Of a stretch of 64,000 bases of DNA, positions 17,376-25,096 are shown one piece after another. The position numbers and the translations under genes are program-made. This DNA comes from Paraburkholderia caffeinitolerans. Its GTDB lineage: Bacteria; Pseudomonadota; Gammaproteobacteria; Burkholderiales; Burkholderiaceae. The stretch lies in assembly GCF_902859945.1 (NCBI RefSeq), contig NZ_CADIKL010000033.1, positions 29,657 to 93,656 on the forward strand, in the 5' to 3' direction. Position 1 is the first letter of the stretch. The number at the start of each line of letters is the position of its first letter. Under the pieces are notes generated by a model, which saw only the letters and a list, made by a program, of their open reading frames with translations, had not been told where the DNA came from and made no database searches.

Positions 17376-18478
17376 GCGTCGGAAGTCTCCCGGGCGGCAA
17401 GGCCTGCGTGCGCCGCCGTGCTGCGGTGCACGCGAGCGGTGTCGGCGCGGTTCGTCGCATAGGCGTTCCTGGCGACGCGCGCGGCAATGTCCGCGTGTGC
17501 TGGCGTTTGCGTTGCTGGCGCGGGTTTGGCCGTTTGCGGTTTCTTCGCAGCCTGGTCCGCTTTTGCGGTCTGCGCGCTCTGCCAGAAGTCGAAGTAGTTG
17601 AACCAGTTATAGGGCGCTGCGCGGCAATGCTTGTCGAGCAGCGCGACGTAGCGCGTGATCGCCGCGTCGACGGCGGCCTGGCGCGCCTCGCGCGGCGTAT
17701 CGGTGAAGTCGGCGACCAGTTCGAAGTGCACGTCGTAGCGGTTGCCGCCGCGATACAAGCCCGTCATGAAGATCACCGGCCGCTTGAGCATCGCGGCCAT
17801 GTAAAGCGGCCCGAGCGGGAACGCGGCGGGCTCGCCGAGAAAGCCCATGCGGCGCATCGAGCTGGCGGCGTCGGCGAGCAGCGTGCGGTCGGCGAGCATG
17901 CCCACCAGGCAATTCCGGTCGAGCCGCTCGTTCACGTGCAGCATCGAATCGATCTGCCCGAGCGCGATCACTTCAGGCTGCGCGGCCGGGTTCACCGCGC
18001 CGATCGTCGCGTTGATCTTGCGTGCGTTCTCGTCGAACATCGTCACGACCACGCGCATGCCGGGCCGCGTGCGGCCCAGCGCGCGCACCACTTCGAAGCT
18101 GCCGAGGTGGCCGCCCATCAGGAACGCGCCGCGTCCTTTCGCGAGTGCTGCGTCGACGATCGTGTGCCCGCTCGGGCGAATGTCGAACAGGTCGAAGCGA
18201 TTGTTGATCAGATAGATGCGGTCGTGGATCGTCGTCGCGAAGGTGAACACGTGCTGGTAGATGTCGCTCCAGCGGGCGGGGCGGCCCAGCGCGCGGCGCA
18301 GGTAGTCGCGCGAGGCGGCCCGCGCGCGCGGCGAGAGCAGCATGTAATAGACGGCGATCAGATGCAGCAGGCCGCGCGCAGCGGTGCGGCCGAGGCGCAG
18401 CGAAAGCCAGGTCATGGCGCGCAGCAGCAGCGCGCTGCCGCGCTCCTGACGCTGGGCCCAGTCGGTGCGCTTGGTCAT
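17372..18478 (-). CDS. LpxL/HtrB-like lysophospholipid acyltransferase (ApeD-like)
   Basis: The ATG at 18478 overlaps the ligase stop and gives 368 residues. The LpxL-type catalytic motif HLGSFE (His124, Glu129) lies in FLMGGHLGSFEVVRA. The protein has an N-terminal hydrophobic stretch (about 33-50) and a later P-Y-N-W-F-N-Y-F-D-F-W motif seen in this family. The Ala/Lys/Thr-rich C-terminal 60 residues are unusual and probably disordered. It is expected to transfer an acyl chain onto the lipid anchor. Confidence 0.87.
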   Translation of the reverse strand: MTKRTDWAQRQERGSALLLRAMTWLSLRLGRTAARGLLHLIAVYYMLLSPRARAASRDYLRRALGRPARWSDIYQHVFTFATTIHDRIYLINNRFDLFDIRPSGHTIVDAALAKGRGAFLMGGHLGSFEVVRALGRTRPGMRVVVTMFDENARKINATIGAVNPAAQPEVIALGQIDSMLHVNERLDRNCLVGMLADRTLLADAASSMRRMGFLGEPAAFPLGPLYMAAMLKRPVIFMTGLYRGGNRYDVHFELVADFTDTPREARQAAVDAAITRYVALLDKHCRAAPYNWFNYFDFWQSAQTAKADQAAKKPQTAKPAPATQTPAHADIAARVARNAYATNRADTARVHRSTAAHAGLAARETSDA

Positions 18479-20421
18479 GGTTGAAACCCTTCCTGCGAGA
18501 GTGCGCGCGCGGCGCACGCTGGGGAGACAGCCGCCGTGGAGACGGCCGCCGTGGTGACGGGGGATTGCGCGGCGGACAGCGTGCCGCTCGCCACGTCGCG
18601 TTTGCCGGCGCGCACGGTGAAACGGATCGCGCCGCTGGCCGCGGCGTCGAAGTCGAGATCGAGCGCCTCGCCTGGCCGCGCCGGGCTCAGGAACTTGGCG
18701 GCGCTCAGGCGCCACGCTTGCATCGGACGGTTCAGGGCCGCGCCGATGGCGTCGATGGCGTGGTCGAGCAGCACGACGCCTGGCACGATCGGCTGGCCCG
18801 GGAAGTGGCCCGGCAGCGCGGGGTGATCGGCGGGAATCGTGAAGGAGCGCGCGGACGCGGTGCTGCTTATGCGGCTTGCGCTGCTTTCGCGGCTTGCCTG
18901 TGCCGCCGCTGCCGTCATCGCGGCTGTCATCGTTGCTTCATGCGCATGCTGTGCGACCAGCGCCGCGAGCACATCGTGCGGAAGCTTGCCGGTTTCGTTG
19001 CGCGGCAGCGACTCGACGAACACGAGCGGGCGCGGCATGAACGCGGCGTCGATGCGCTCGCGCAGCGCGCGCTGCACGCCGGCGGCCGTGAGCGTAGGCG
19101 CGACCACGAGCGCGACGAGGCGCGTGACTGCGCCTGTGCCTTCGTGATCCGCGCGCTCGCTAGCATCGGCGTCGGCAGGCATGAAGAACACGCCGTCGGC
19201 CACGCCCGGGATCGCGTTGAGCTGATGATTCAGGTACGCAAGCGAAGTCCGCTTGCCTGCGATGTTGATGAGGTCGGCCTTGCGCCCATGCAGCAGGAAG
19301 TGGCGGGCGTTGAGCAGTTCGAGCGCATCGCCCATTGCCACGGGCTCGTCCACGTGCGCACCCGAGACCCAGAACGTCGGTCCTTCGTTGCTTGCCGTTG
19401 CGCGCGCCTCCAGGCGGATGCGCGGCATCAGTTCCCACGTCGCGCCCTGCGCGGTGCGACGCGTTGCGATCAGGCCCGTCTCGGTGCTGCCGTAGATCTC
19501 CACGAGCGGCGCGTGCAGGCGCGCCTCGGCCTCGCGGGCGAGCTTTTCGGCGAGCGGCGCGGTGGCGCAGAGCACGAGCGCCGCGTCCGGTAGCGACGCC
19601 TCGGTCGAGAGCAGCGCCCGTAAGTGGATGGGCGAGCTCACGAGCACGCGCGGCTGCGGCACGGCTTCCAGTTCGGCGCGGATATCGAGCGGATAGAACG
19701 GCTGGCGGTTGCTGAACGCAAGGCCGCCGATCAGCGGAAGCAGCACGGTCGCTTCGAAGCCGAACATGTGCTGCGGCGGCACCGTGCCCACCACGGTATG
19801 CGTGGCGGCGCCTGCCGCGGGCAGCCCGAGGCGTTCGGCCGACGCGCGCGCGTTGGCCACCAGCGAGCCCCAGGTCTTGCGATGGGGCACCGGCGCGCCG
19901 GTCGAGCCCGAGGTGAAGACGTAGGCCATGACGCGCGCCGCGTCGATCTGGGGCACGTCGAACGGGGCGTCGTCCTGCGCGTCGACGTTCAAGCGGGTGT
20001 CGGAGGCAACCGGCGCGGTCTCGGGGTAGCGAAAGCGCGGCAGGTCGATGGCGCAATCGGCCGAGTCGTGCAGACAAAACGCATCGGGCGCGAACACGGC
20101 GAGTTGGCGGACCATCTCCGGCGTCTGCGTGGACGGCAGCAGGCTGATGCGCCCCGCGACCAGCGCCGCACACAGGCTCACGGCGAAGCGGTAGCGGTCG
20201 CGGCACACGTTGAACACGTGTCCGCCCGGCGGCAGCGCAGCGGCGACCCGTGCGACCTCGGCGAGGAACGCACGCACCGTGACCGGCGAGCCGTCACGCC
20301 AGGCAATGACCTGGCGGGGCGAAGCGTGAAAAACGAGCGGATGAGTCGACATAACTTCAGTTGAACCGGAAACAGGGGGCGGCGCTGCTGCGCGCGGCCA
20401 GTCGCGCGGGAATTCACTCAT
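18475..20421 (-). CDS. AMP-dependent acyl ligase fused to hotdog dehydratase (ApeH-ApeI fusion)
   Basis: ATG 20421 gives 648 residues; ATG 20352 (MSTHPLVFHASP) is an alternative that better matches the ligase start. Residues about 25-490 form an ANL adenylating enzyme: VFTSGSTGAP, a YGSTETG motif, and the catalytic Lys in PRNETGKLP. After an Ala/Ser-rich linker (about 490-515), residues about 520-640 form a FabZ/ApeI-like hotdog domain with HPALPGHFPGQPIVPGVVLL. In Enterobacteria ApeH and ApeI are separate; here one polypeptide carries both. It would load the aryl starter and dehydrate beta-hydroxy intermediates. Confidence 0.88.
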   Translation of the reverse strand: MSEFPRDWPRAAAPPPVSGSTEVMSTHPLVFHASPRQVIAWRDGSPVTVRAFLAEVARVAAALPPGGHVFNVCRDRYRFAVSLCAALVAGRISLLPSTQTPEMVRQLAVFAPDAFCLHDSADCAIDLPRFRYPETAPVASDTRLNVDAQDDAPFDVPQIDAARVMAYVFTSGSTGAPVPHRKTWGSLVANARASAERLGLPAAGAATHTVVGTVPPQHMFGFEATVLLPLIGGLAFSNRQPFYPLDIRAELEAVPQPRVLVSSPIHLRALLSTEASLPDAALVLCATAPLAEKLAREAEARLHAPLVEIYGSTETGLIATRRTAQGATWELMPRIRLEARATASNEGPTFWVSGAHVDEPVAMGDALELLNARHFLLHGRKADLINIAGKRTSLAYLNHQLNAIPGVADGVFFMPADADASERADHEGTGAVTRLVALVVAPTLTAAGVQRALRERIDAAFMPRPLVFVESLPRNETGKLPHDVLAALVAQHAHEATMTAAMTAAAAQASRESSASRISSTASARSFTIPADHPALPGHFPGQPIVPGVVLLDHAIDAIGAALNRPMQAWRLSAAKFLSPARPGEALDLDFDAAASGAIRFTVRAGKRDVASGTLSAAQSPVTTAAVSTAAVSPACAARALSQEGFQP

Positions 20422-21106
20422 GGCACGGGTGGACCGTCTGGCCCGCGTGGTGTGGGTGCCCTGCGTGACCTTGGGCCGACGATTGCCGATACGCGCGAAT
20501 CGCATCGACCATGCGAGCGGACGGCTCGCCACGCAGCGCAAAACGGCGACACGCGTGCTCGGCGACGAACATCGCCCCCACCAGCGGCAACGCCAGGTAG
20601 TTGGCGAAGGTCGCCCAGGCGACGATCGGCGCGGCGACGAACAACAGCGTCGAAACTGCGGCAATGGCGACGAAGAACACCGTCCACGCAACCGTGATCT
20701 GCCGCGTGTAGCGCGCGGCCGCCGGCGTGAGCGAGCCGTGAATCATCGTCGCGAACTGCGTGCAAAGCGGCACGCGCGCGTTGGCGAGCGTGCGGCCGAA
20801 CACCAGCGCCATCCCGAGATTGAAGCTCACGTGCTCGATGTACAGGCCCCATTCGAAATGGCGTGCAAGCGGCATGCGCGCGGCCCACAACGCGACCGCC
20901 ACGAGCGCCCAGAGCGGCAGCAGCCAGCCCCGGCGCGGCGAACGGGCAGCAGCAATTAGCGCGATGGCCAATGGCGGCACCAGCGCCATGGCGAGTCCGA
21001 AACCGTGCTCGCCGGGCGTGGCCACCGCGTGGTGGGCCAAGAGCTGGTACGCGACCACCGCCCCAACCGCGAGCGCCGCGCGCGCGAAGCCTGCGAACGT
21101 GCTCAT
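20414..21106 (-). CDS. Inner-membrane protein of aryl polyene clusters (COG4648-like)
   Basis: The start at ATG 21106 (MSTFAGFARAAL) is preceded by a GAGG-type site; a longer upstream frame is not needed. The 230-residue product has six to seven hydrophobic segments and conserved YIEHVSFNLGMALVFGRTL, seen in the unnamed membrane protein near ApeH in polyene and xanthomonadin clusters. It is the first gene of the minus-strand operon. Its role is unknown; it probably works at the membrane site of synthesis. Confidence 0.78.
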   Translation of the reverse strand: MSTFAGFARAALAVGAVVAYQLLAHHAVATPGEHGFGLAMALVPPLAIALIAAARSPRRGWLLPLWALVAVALWAARMPLARHFEWGLYIEHVSFNLGMALVFGRTLANARVPLCTQFATMIHGSLTPAAARYTRQITVAWTVFFVAIAAVSTLLFVAAPIVAWATFANYLALPLVGAMFVAEHACRRFALRGEPSARMVDAIRAYRQSSAQGHAGHPHHAGQTVHPCHE

Positions 21107-21760
21107 CGCGGTCCTCCGGGCGGGCGGTGCCGGCCCGAAGCCTCGTGTGTGCGTCCTTTCGCACCTCGCGCGCCGACCCCACCGTCCGCCGCGAGGCAAA
21201 CCGGCAATTTTACCGGAACGAGGTCCGGTGCGAGGCGATGGCAACAGGGCGGGTGCGACACAGCGAGTTCGGCTCCATGGGCGGGGGGGTCAGGCAGTTC
21301 TCACTTGACGGGGGCGGGTGGCTGTTCAGGCGCTTTGACGCTCGCCCGCAACCCATATGTCATATGAATAACTGGCCGCACGAGTGCGGCATGCATATTT
21401 TAAGATGGCGACGGACCATCGCCGGAATGGCGCGCGGCCGGTTTGTAACCGTTTGTATGTCGTCGCGCGGGGCTGCGCGGGCGTCCGAACCATTTGCGCC
21501 CAATGCCGCGCAAGCGTCTCGCGCGTTCGCGTCCCAGATTTGGCGCGCCTCGTGCCCGACCCCTTGTAACCTTTCAGCGGCGCGCCCCGTATACGCCCCG
21601 ATACCCATCGTCTAGAATCCGCGTAACTTTTACTAAACGAACCCCAAAATCAGGCAGGTGGGGCAGCGGGCAGGCGCCGGGAGGGACGGCGGGGAGCACG
21701 TGCGATGCGTGCGCCGTGTCGCCAGTTGCGCGCCGCCTGTGCGCCAACTGTCGGGCACGC
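21107..21760. other. Divergent promoter region of the aryl-polyene-like cluster
   Basis: No gene is seen in about 650 bases between the minus operon and the plus-strand ACP. A hexamer pair CATATG-T-CATATG (21354-21366) is followed at once by a hairpin with 6-bp arms (GCCGCA 21375-21380, TGCGGC 21385-21390) and an ATGCATATTTTAAG stretch, an AT-rich island within GC-rich DNA. These are likely promoter or operator elements. No regulator gene is present in the cluster. Confidence 0.5.
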
Positions 21761-22024
21761 ATGATGAACGCACTGGAAAAAGAGCTTGCCGCACTAATCG
21801 TCGGCGAACTGAATCTCGAGGACGTCTCGCTCGACGACGTGAGCGCCGAGACCCCGCTCTATGGCGAGGGCTTCGGGCTCGACTCCATCGACATTCTGGA
21901 GATCGCGCTGCTGATCTCGAAGAAGTACGGCTTCGAGCTGCGCTCCGACAATCCCGATAACGAAAAGATCTTCGCGACGCTGGGCGCGCTGGCCGCCTGC
22001 GTGGAAGCGAATCGCGTGCGCTGA
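21761..22024 (+). CDS. Acyl carrier protein of the aryl-polyene-like cluster
   Basis: The start at ATG 21761 (or 21764) gives 87 residues. The phosphopantetheine site is Ser42 in EGFGLDSIDILEIALLISKK, followed by the YGFEL segment typical of ApeE/F-type carriers. It is divergent from the ligase/dehydratase operon and upstream of the glycosyltransferase. Only one ACP is found, where Xenorhabdus-type clusters have two. Confidence 0.92.
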   Translation: MMNALEKELAALIVGELNLEDVSLDDVSAETPLYGEGFGLDSIDILEIALLISKKYGFELRSDNPDNEKIFATLGALAACVEANRVR

Positions 22025-22140
22025 GCGCGCTCGCGGCGGCTGCACGACACACGTTTCCTTCGACGGCGTTTTCAACAGCATTTCAAAGTCAAGCAGCCGC
22101 TCTTGCTGCCGATGGCCGGCGCGCGTTTTTTGCAGGACGC

Positions 22141-22177
22141 ATCGAGCCGCTCGCGTGGCACGATCGTGCGGCTCGAT
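22141..22177. repeat. Nested inverted repeat between ACP and glycosyltransferase
   Basis: A 10-bp inverted repeat (ATCGAGCCGC 22141-22150, GCGGCTCGAT 22168-22177) encloses a perfect 12-bp palindrome GCACGATCGTGC (22158-22169). There is no T-tract, so it is more likely an operator or an RNA structure than a simple terminator. Confidence 0.5.
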
Positions 22178-22224
22178 GGGCAGGATCGCAGGCGGGTCAT
22201 AAAATCTTGTCAGTATTTCGTTTC

Positions 22225-23022
22225 ATGCAATCGCTCGCTTCCATGCCCACGCCGACCGCTTCATCCACACATCTCGTCCTGATTCCGAGCTACAACCCGG
22301 GCCTCAAGGTCGACGAGACCGTGCGCGCCGCGCGCGCGTGCTGGAACCCCGTGTGGGTGGTCGTGGACGGCAGCACCGATGGCAGCACCGAGCGCCTGCA
22401 GGCAATGGCGGCGAACGACCCGGGGCTGCACGTGATGGTGCTGCCCACCAATTGCGGCAAGGGCGGCGCGGTGCTTGCGGGCATCGAGGCCGCGGCGGCG
22501 CGCGGCTTCACGCACGTGCTCACGCTGGACTCCGACGGCCAGCATCCGACCGAATTGATTCCGCGCTTCATGGCCGCTTCGCAGGCGCAGCCCGATGCGA
22601 TGGTGCTGGGTCGCCCCAAGTTCGATGCGAGCGCGCCGTGGATTCGCGTGCAGGGGCGACGCCTTTCGAACCTGTTCGCGGATATCGAAACGCTGTGGGC
22701 GGGCATTGGCGATTCGCTCTACGGCTTTCGCATCTATCCGATCGAGCCGCTCAAGACGATCATGCAGCGTCATTCGTGGATGCGCCGTTTCGATTTCGAT
22801 CCCGAAGCCGCTGTGCGCCTTTGCTGGGCCGGTGTGCCGCCGATCCAGATCGAGGCGCCGGTGCGCTATTTCAGTGCGCACGAGGGCGGCGTTTCGCATT
22901 TCAATTACGCGCGCGACAACCTGCTGCTGACGTGGATGCATCTGCGACTTTTGGGCGGGTTCGGCGTGCGGTTGCCGTTGCTTGCCGCAAAAAAAGTGCT
23001 AGGGCGGAGGGAGACGGCGTAA
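22225..23022 (+). CDS. Family 2 glycosyltransferase
   Basis: The 265-residue GT-A type transferase has VLIPSYNPG at the N-terminus, VVDGSTDGS, the GKGGAVLAGIEAA nucleotide-binding loop and TLDSDGQHP as the DxD motif. This is the layout of GT2 enzymes found in aryl polyene and xanthomonadin clusters. It has no obvious membrane domain. ATG 22225 is chosen; 22243 and TTG 22207 are alternatives, and none has a strong ribosome-binding site. It probably glycosylates the lipid anchor or product, and the NodB deacetylase may act on the same sugar. Confidence 0.85.
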   Translation: MQSLASMPTPTASSTHLVLIPSYNPGLKVDETVRAARACWNPVWVVVDGSTDGSTERLQAMAANDPGLHVMVLPTNCGKGGAVLAGIEAAAARGFTHVLTLDSDGQHPTELIPRFMAASQAQPDAMVLGRPKFDASAPWIRVQGRRLSNLFADIETLWAGIGDSLYGFRIYPIEPLKTIMQRHSWMRRFDFDPEAAVRLCWAGVPPIQIEAPVRYFSAHEGGVSHFNYARDNLLLTWMHLRLLGGFGVRLPLLAAKKVLGRRETA

Positions 23023-23056
23023 CGGCGCGCGCGGGTACCAGGACTCAGGATCGAGG

Positions 23057-23839
23057 ATGGATGAATTCGCTATCGACGATAGAGGCAATTTTCTTCGCTA
23101 TTTCGACCTGTATTCCGGGAGCGAGGCTTTTGAGCCGCTCTTTTATATTCACGGTTTGGGCTGCGCCTCCAGCAGCGATTACCCGCCGGTAGTCAGCGCC
23201 AATTCGTACGCGCAGCGCAGGTCATTGCTGGTCGATCTCATGGGATCGGGCTTTAGCGACAAGCCACCGGACGGAACTTACCATTCGCAAGCGCAGGCGG
23301 CTGTCTTGTCGGACTTTGTCGCGAGCCAGGGTTGCTCGCGCGTAACCCTGTTCGGCCACAGCGCCGGGGCATTCATTGCGCTGAAACTCGCACAGAAGCT
23401 GCCGATTCAGGTGAGCACGCTGATTCTGTGCGAACCGGGTCTGACCGAATACGGCATTGCTATGTTGTCCGAAATTGCATCGCAAACAGAAGCGCAATTT
23501 GTCGACGGCGGGTTTGCGCAATTGCTGGCGCAATTGAAAATCCAGGGCGGCAACGATGCGTGGCTGGGGCCATTTTCCGTAGCCTCGCCTCATGCCATTC
23601 ACCAATGGGCCCAATCGGCCATCGAAGATAACTCGAGCCATTGGCTCGATGATCTGGCCAATCTGAACGCGATAAAAGGCGTGGTCCTCTCCGATACGGC
23701 AACGCGCGACCAGATTGCGAAGTTCGAGCAAGCCGGCTGTACCGTTGAACTCGTGGCCGACACCGAACACATGATTGCGTACGACAACCCCGATGGTCTG
23801 GCGTTGGCCATTTCGAATCTTCTCGACCTCGGCAAATAG
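23057..23839 (+). CDS. Alpha/beta hydrolase
   Basis: This 260-residue alpha/beta-hydrolase has an oxyanion segment FYIHGLGCASS, the nucleophile elbow GHSAG (about residues 97-101), a candidate acid in VLSDTAT, and a C-terminal His in ADTEHMI. Its G+C is visibly lower than that of its neighbours, which suggests a recent arrival. It begins 34 bases after the glycosyltransferase on the same strand, so a thioesterase or esterase role in the cluster is conceivable. Nothing in the sequence defines the substrate. Confidence 0.8.
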   Translation: MDEFAIDDRGNFLRYFDLYSGSEAFEPLFYIHGLGCASSSDYPPVVSANSYAQRRSLLVDLMGSGFSDKPPDGTYHSQAQAAVLSDFVASQGCSRVTLFGHSAGAFIALKLAQKLPIQVSTLILCEPGLTEYGIAMLSEIASQTEAQFVDGGFAQLLAQLKIQGGNDAWLGPFSVASPHAIHQWAQSAIEDNSSHWLDDLANLNAIKGVVLSDTATRDQIAKFEQAGCTVELVADTEHMIAYDNPDGLALAISNLLDLGK

Positions 23840-23855
23840 AACGATCTCGCCCTCG

Positions 23856-24617
23856 CTAGGCGCTGCGCAATAGCGGCGCCTCTGTCTCCCATGCAGCCAG
23901 CGTGATGGCCTCCCCAATCGCATCACCCACGAGAATGATGGCCGGGCTGCCGAGCCCGGCCTCCGTCGCCACAGCGGCGATGGTGCCGAGCGTTCCCGTC
24001 ACGCGGCGCTCGTTCGCGCTGCCGGCCCACTGCACCACCGCAGCCGGTGTATCGCTCGAAAGCGCTTGTGCGAGCGTCGCGCACAGCGTCTCGATGCGGC
24101 TCATCCCCATATAGATTGCGAGCGTCATGCGCGTGGCGGCGAGCGCGCGCCAGTCCGGTTCGCTGTGGTCGCGCAGATGCGCCGTCACGAAAATCACGCC
24201 CTGGCAGTGGTCGCGATGCGTGAGCGAGACGCCGAGTCCCGCCGCCGCCGCGAACGCCGACGATACGCCATTGATAATCGCCACGGGAATCCGCGCACGC
24301 TGCAGTGCCGCGAGTTCTTCGCCCGCGCGGCCGAACAGCAGCGCTTCACCACCTTTCACTCGCACCACATGAAGGCCTTTGCGCGCGTAGCGCTGCATGA
24401 GGCGCTCGATGAACGCCTGCGGCGTGGAGCGGCAACCGCCGCGCTTGCCGACCTTGATCACGCGCGCCTGCGGGGCGAGCGCGGCAATCTCGGGATTCAC
24501 GAGATCGTCGAGCAGCACGACGTCGGCGCATGCGAGCGCCTTGGCCGCCTTGAGAGTCAGCAGGTCGAGGTCGCCTGGACCCGCGCTCAATAAGGTGACC
24601 TTGCCCGTTGGGTTCAT
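23856..24617 (-). CDS. cobA: Uroporphyrinogen-III C-methyltransferase (SUMT)
   Basis: ATG 24617 gives 253 residues. Motifs are VTLLSAGPGDLDLLTLKA, ADVVLLDDLVNPEI, VGKRGG, RVKGGEALLFGRAGEE and a GVSSAFAAAAGLGVSLTHRD segment, all typical of SUMT. It methylates uroporphyrinogen III twice to precorrin-2 with SAM. Precorrin-2 is the siroheme precursor that NirB needs, and the gene is divergent from the nirBD-nasA operon. It lacks the CysG oxidase/ferrochelatase domain, so that step must come from elsewhere. Confidence 0.95.
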   Translation of the reverse strand: MNPTGKVTLLSAGPGDLDLLTLKAAKALACADVVLLDDLVNPEIAALAPQARVIKVGKRGGCRSTPQAFIERLMQRYARKGLHVVRVKGGEALLFGRAGEELAALQRARIPVAIINGVSSAFAAAAGLGVSLTHRDHCQGVIFVTAHLRDHSEPDWRALAATRMTLAIYMGMSRIETLCATLAQALSSDTPAAVVQWAGSANERRVTGTLGTIAAVATEAGLGSPAIILVGDAIGEAITLAAWETEAPLLRSA

Positions 24618-24798
24618 GTTTGTCCTTTCGCGTTGATTCAGTGGGTTCGCCGATGCCGTCACGCAAGTTCCAGACCAGCGCGCAATGAAGTGATCGATAT
24701 CGGGTCTTTGCCGCCCCAAGCGGGCGCGCACCGATTGACAAGCATTCGCGAATGCATCGCCTTGGCGCACCGAAAGCGCACAGCAAGCGTGCTGCACA

Positions 24799-24813
24799 GC
24801 ACCAAACTTGTGC
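24799..24813 (+). promoter_or_regulatory. Candidate NtrC binding site
   Basis: GCAC-N7-GTGC (GCACCAAACTTGTGC) matches the dyad consensus of NtrC enhancer sites. It lies about 110 bases upstream of a sigma-54 promoter, a normal enhancer distance. A good second site was not found. Confidence 0.6.
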
Positions 24814-24911
24814 CGGGCCGTATCGCGAGGCACGAGTGCTCGCGTGAGCAAGGTGATGCAGTAAATCGTGTGCGCCCCGCTGCATGAGGCTCTCAGCGAT
24901 TTCTCGCGAAC

Positions 24912-24926
24912 TGGCACGGTGCTTGC
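24912..24926 (+). promoter_or_regulatory. Sigma-54 promoter of nirB operon
   Basis: TGGCAC-N5-TTGC with the invariant GG (24913-24914) and GC (24925-24926) 10 bases apart matches the -24/-12 consensus. Transcription would start near 24938, leaving a leader of about 160 bases before nirB. Confidence 0.78.
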
Positions 24927-24943
24927 GTAACGATTCGCGAACA

Positions 24944-24991
24944 GGATCAACGGCGATCCGGCGGCCGGCGAACCGGCTGCGATGCTGCAGC
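24944..24991 (+). promoter_or_regulatory. ANTAR-like two-hairpin leader element
   Basis: Hairpin 1 has a GGATC/GATCC stem (24944-24959) with the hexaloop AACGGC: A at position 1 and G at position 4, as required by ANTAR antiterminators such as NasR/NasT. Hairpin 2 has a GCTGC/GCAGC stem (24976-24991) with a 6-nt loop GATGCT that keeps G4 but not A1. Both lie directly after the predicted start site and upstream of a terminator. No NasT/NasR gene is in the window. Confidence 0.55.
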
Positions 24992-25025
24992 GTGGCAGTG
25001 CAAATCGATTCAATCTCAGGGCAAC

Positions 25026-25079
25026 GGCGCCCCCGAATCTGGCTCTTCGCGAGCCGGATTCGCGGGGCGCCTTTTTATT
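25026..25079 (+). terminator. Leader terminator (attenuator) before nirB
   Basis: A stem of about 20 bp (25026-25045 with 25051-25071, one bulge, one G-T pair), loop TTCGC, is followed by TTTTTATTT. It ends only about 20 bases before the nirB ATG on the coding strand. It must be read through for nirB expression, so it is a regulated attenuator rather than an end-of-gene terminator. Confidence 0.85.
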
Positions 25080-25096
25080 TGGCAGGGGCTACAGGC

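Larger units (their letters stand above)
24618..25096. other. cobA-nirB intergenic control region
   Basis: This region of 479 bases has no gene. It contains, in order, an NtrC-like site (24799-24813), a sigma-54 promoter (24912-24926), an ANTAR-type hairpin (24944-24959), a second hairpin (24976-24991) and a strong terminator (25026-25077) just before nirB. The layout fits nitrogen-controlled initiation plus nitrate-responsive antitermination. Confidence 0.75.

Noticed and set aside
24720..24785. A second NtrC site near the GCACCG...GCGC sequences
   Set aside because: The half-sites do not keep the GCAC-N7-GTGC spacing, so only one site is reported.
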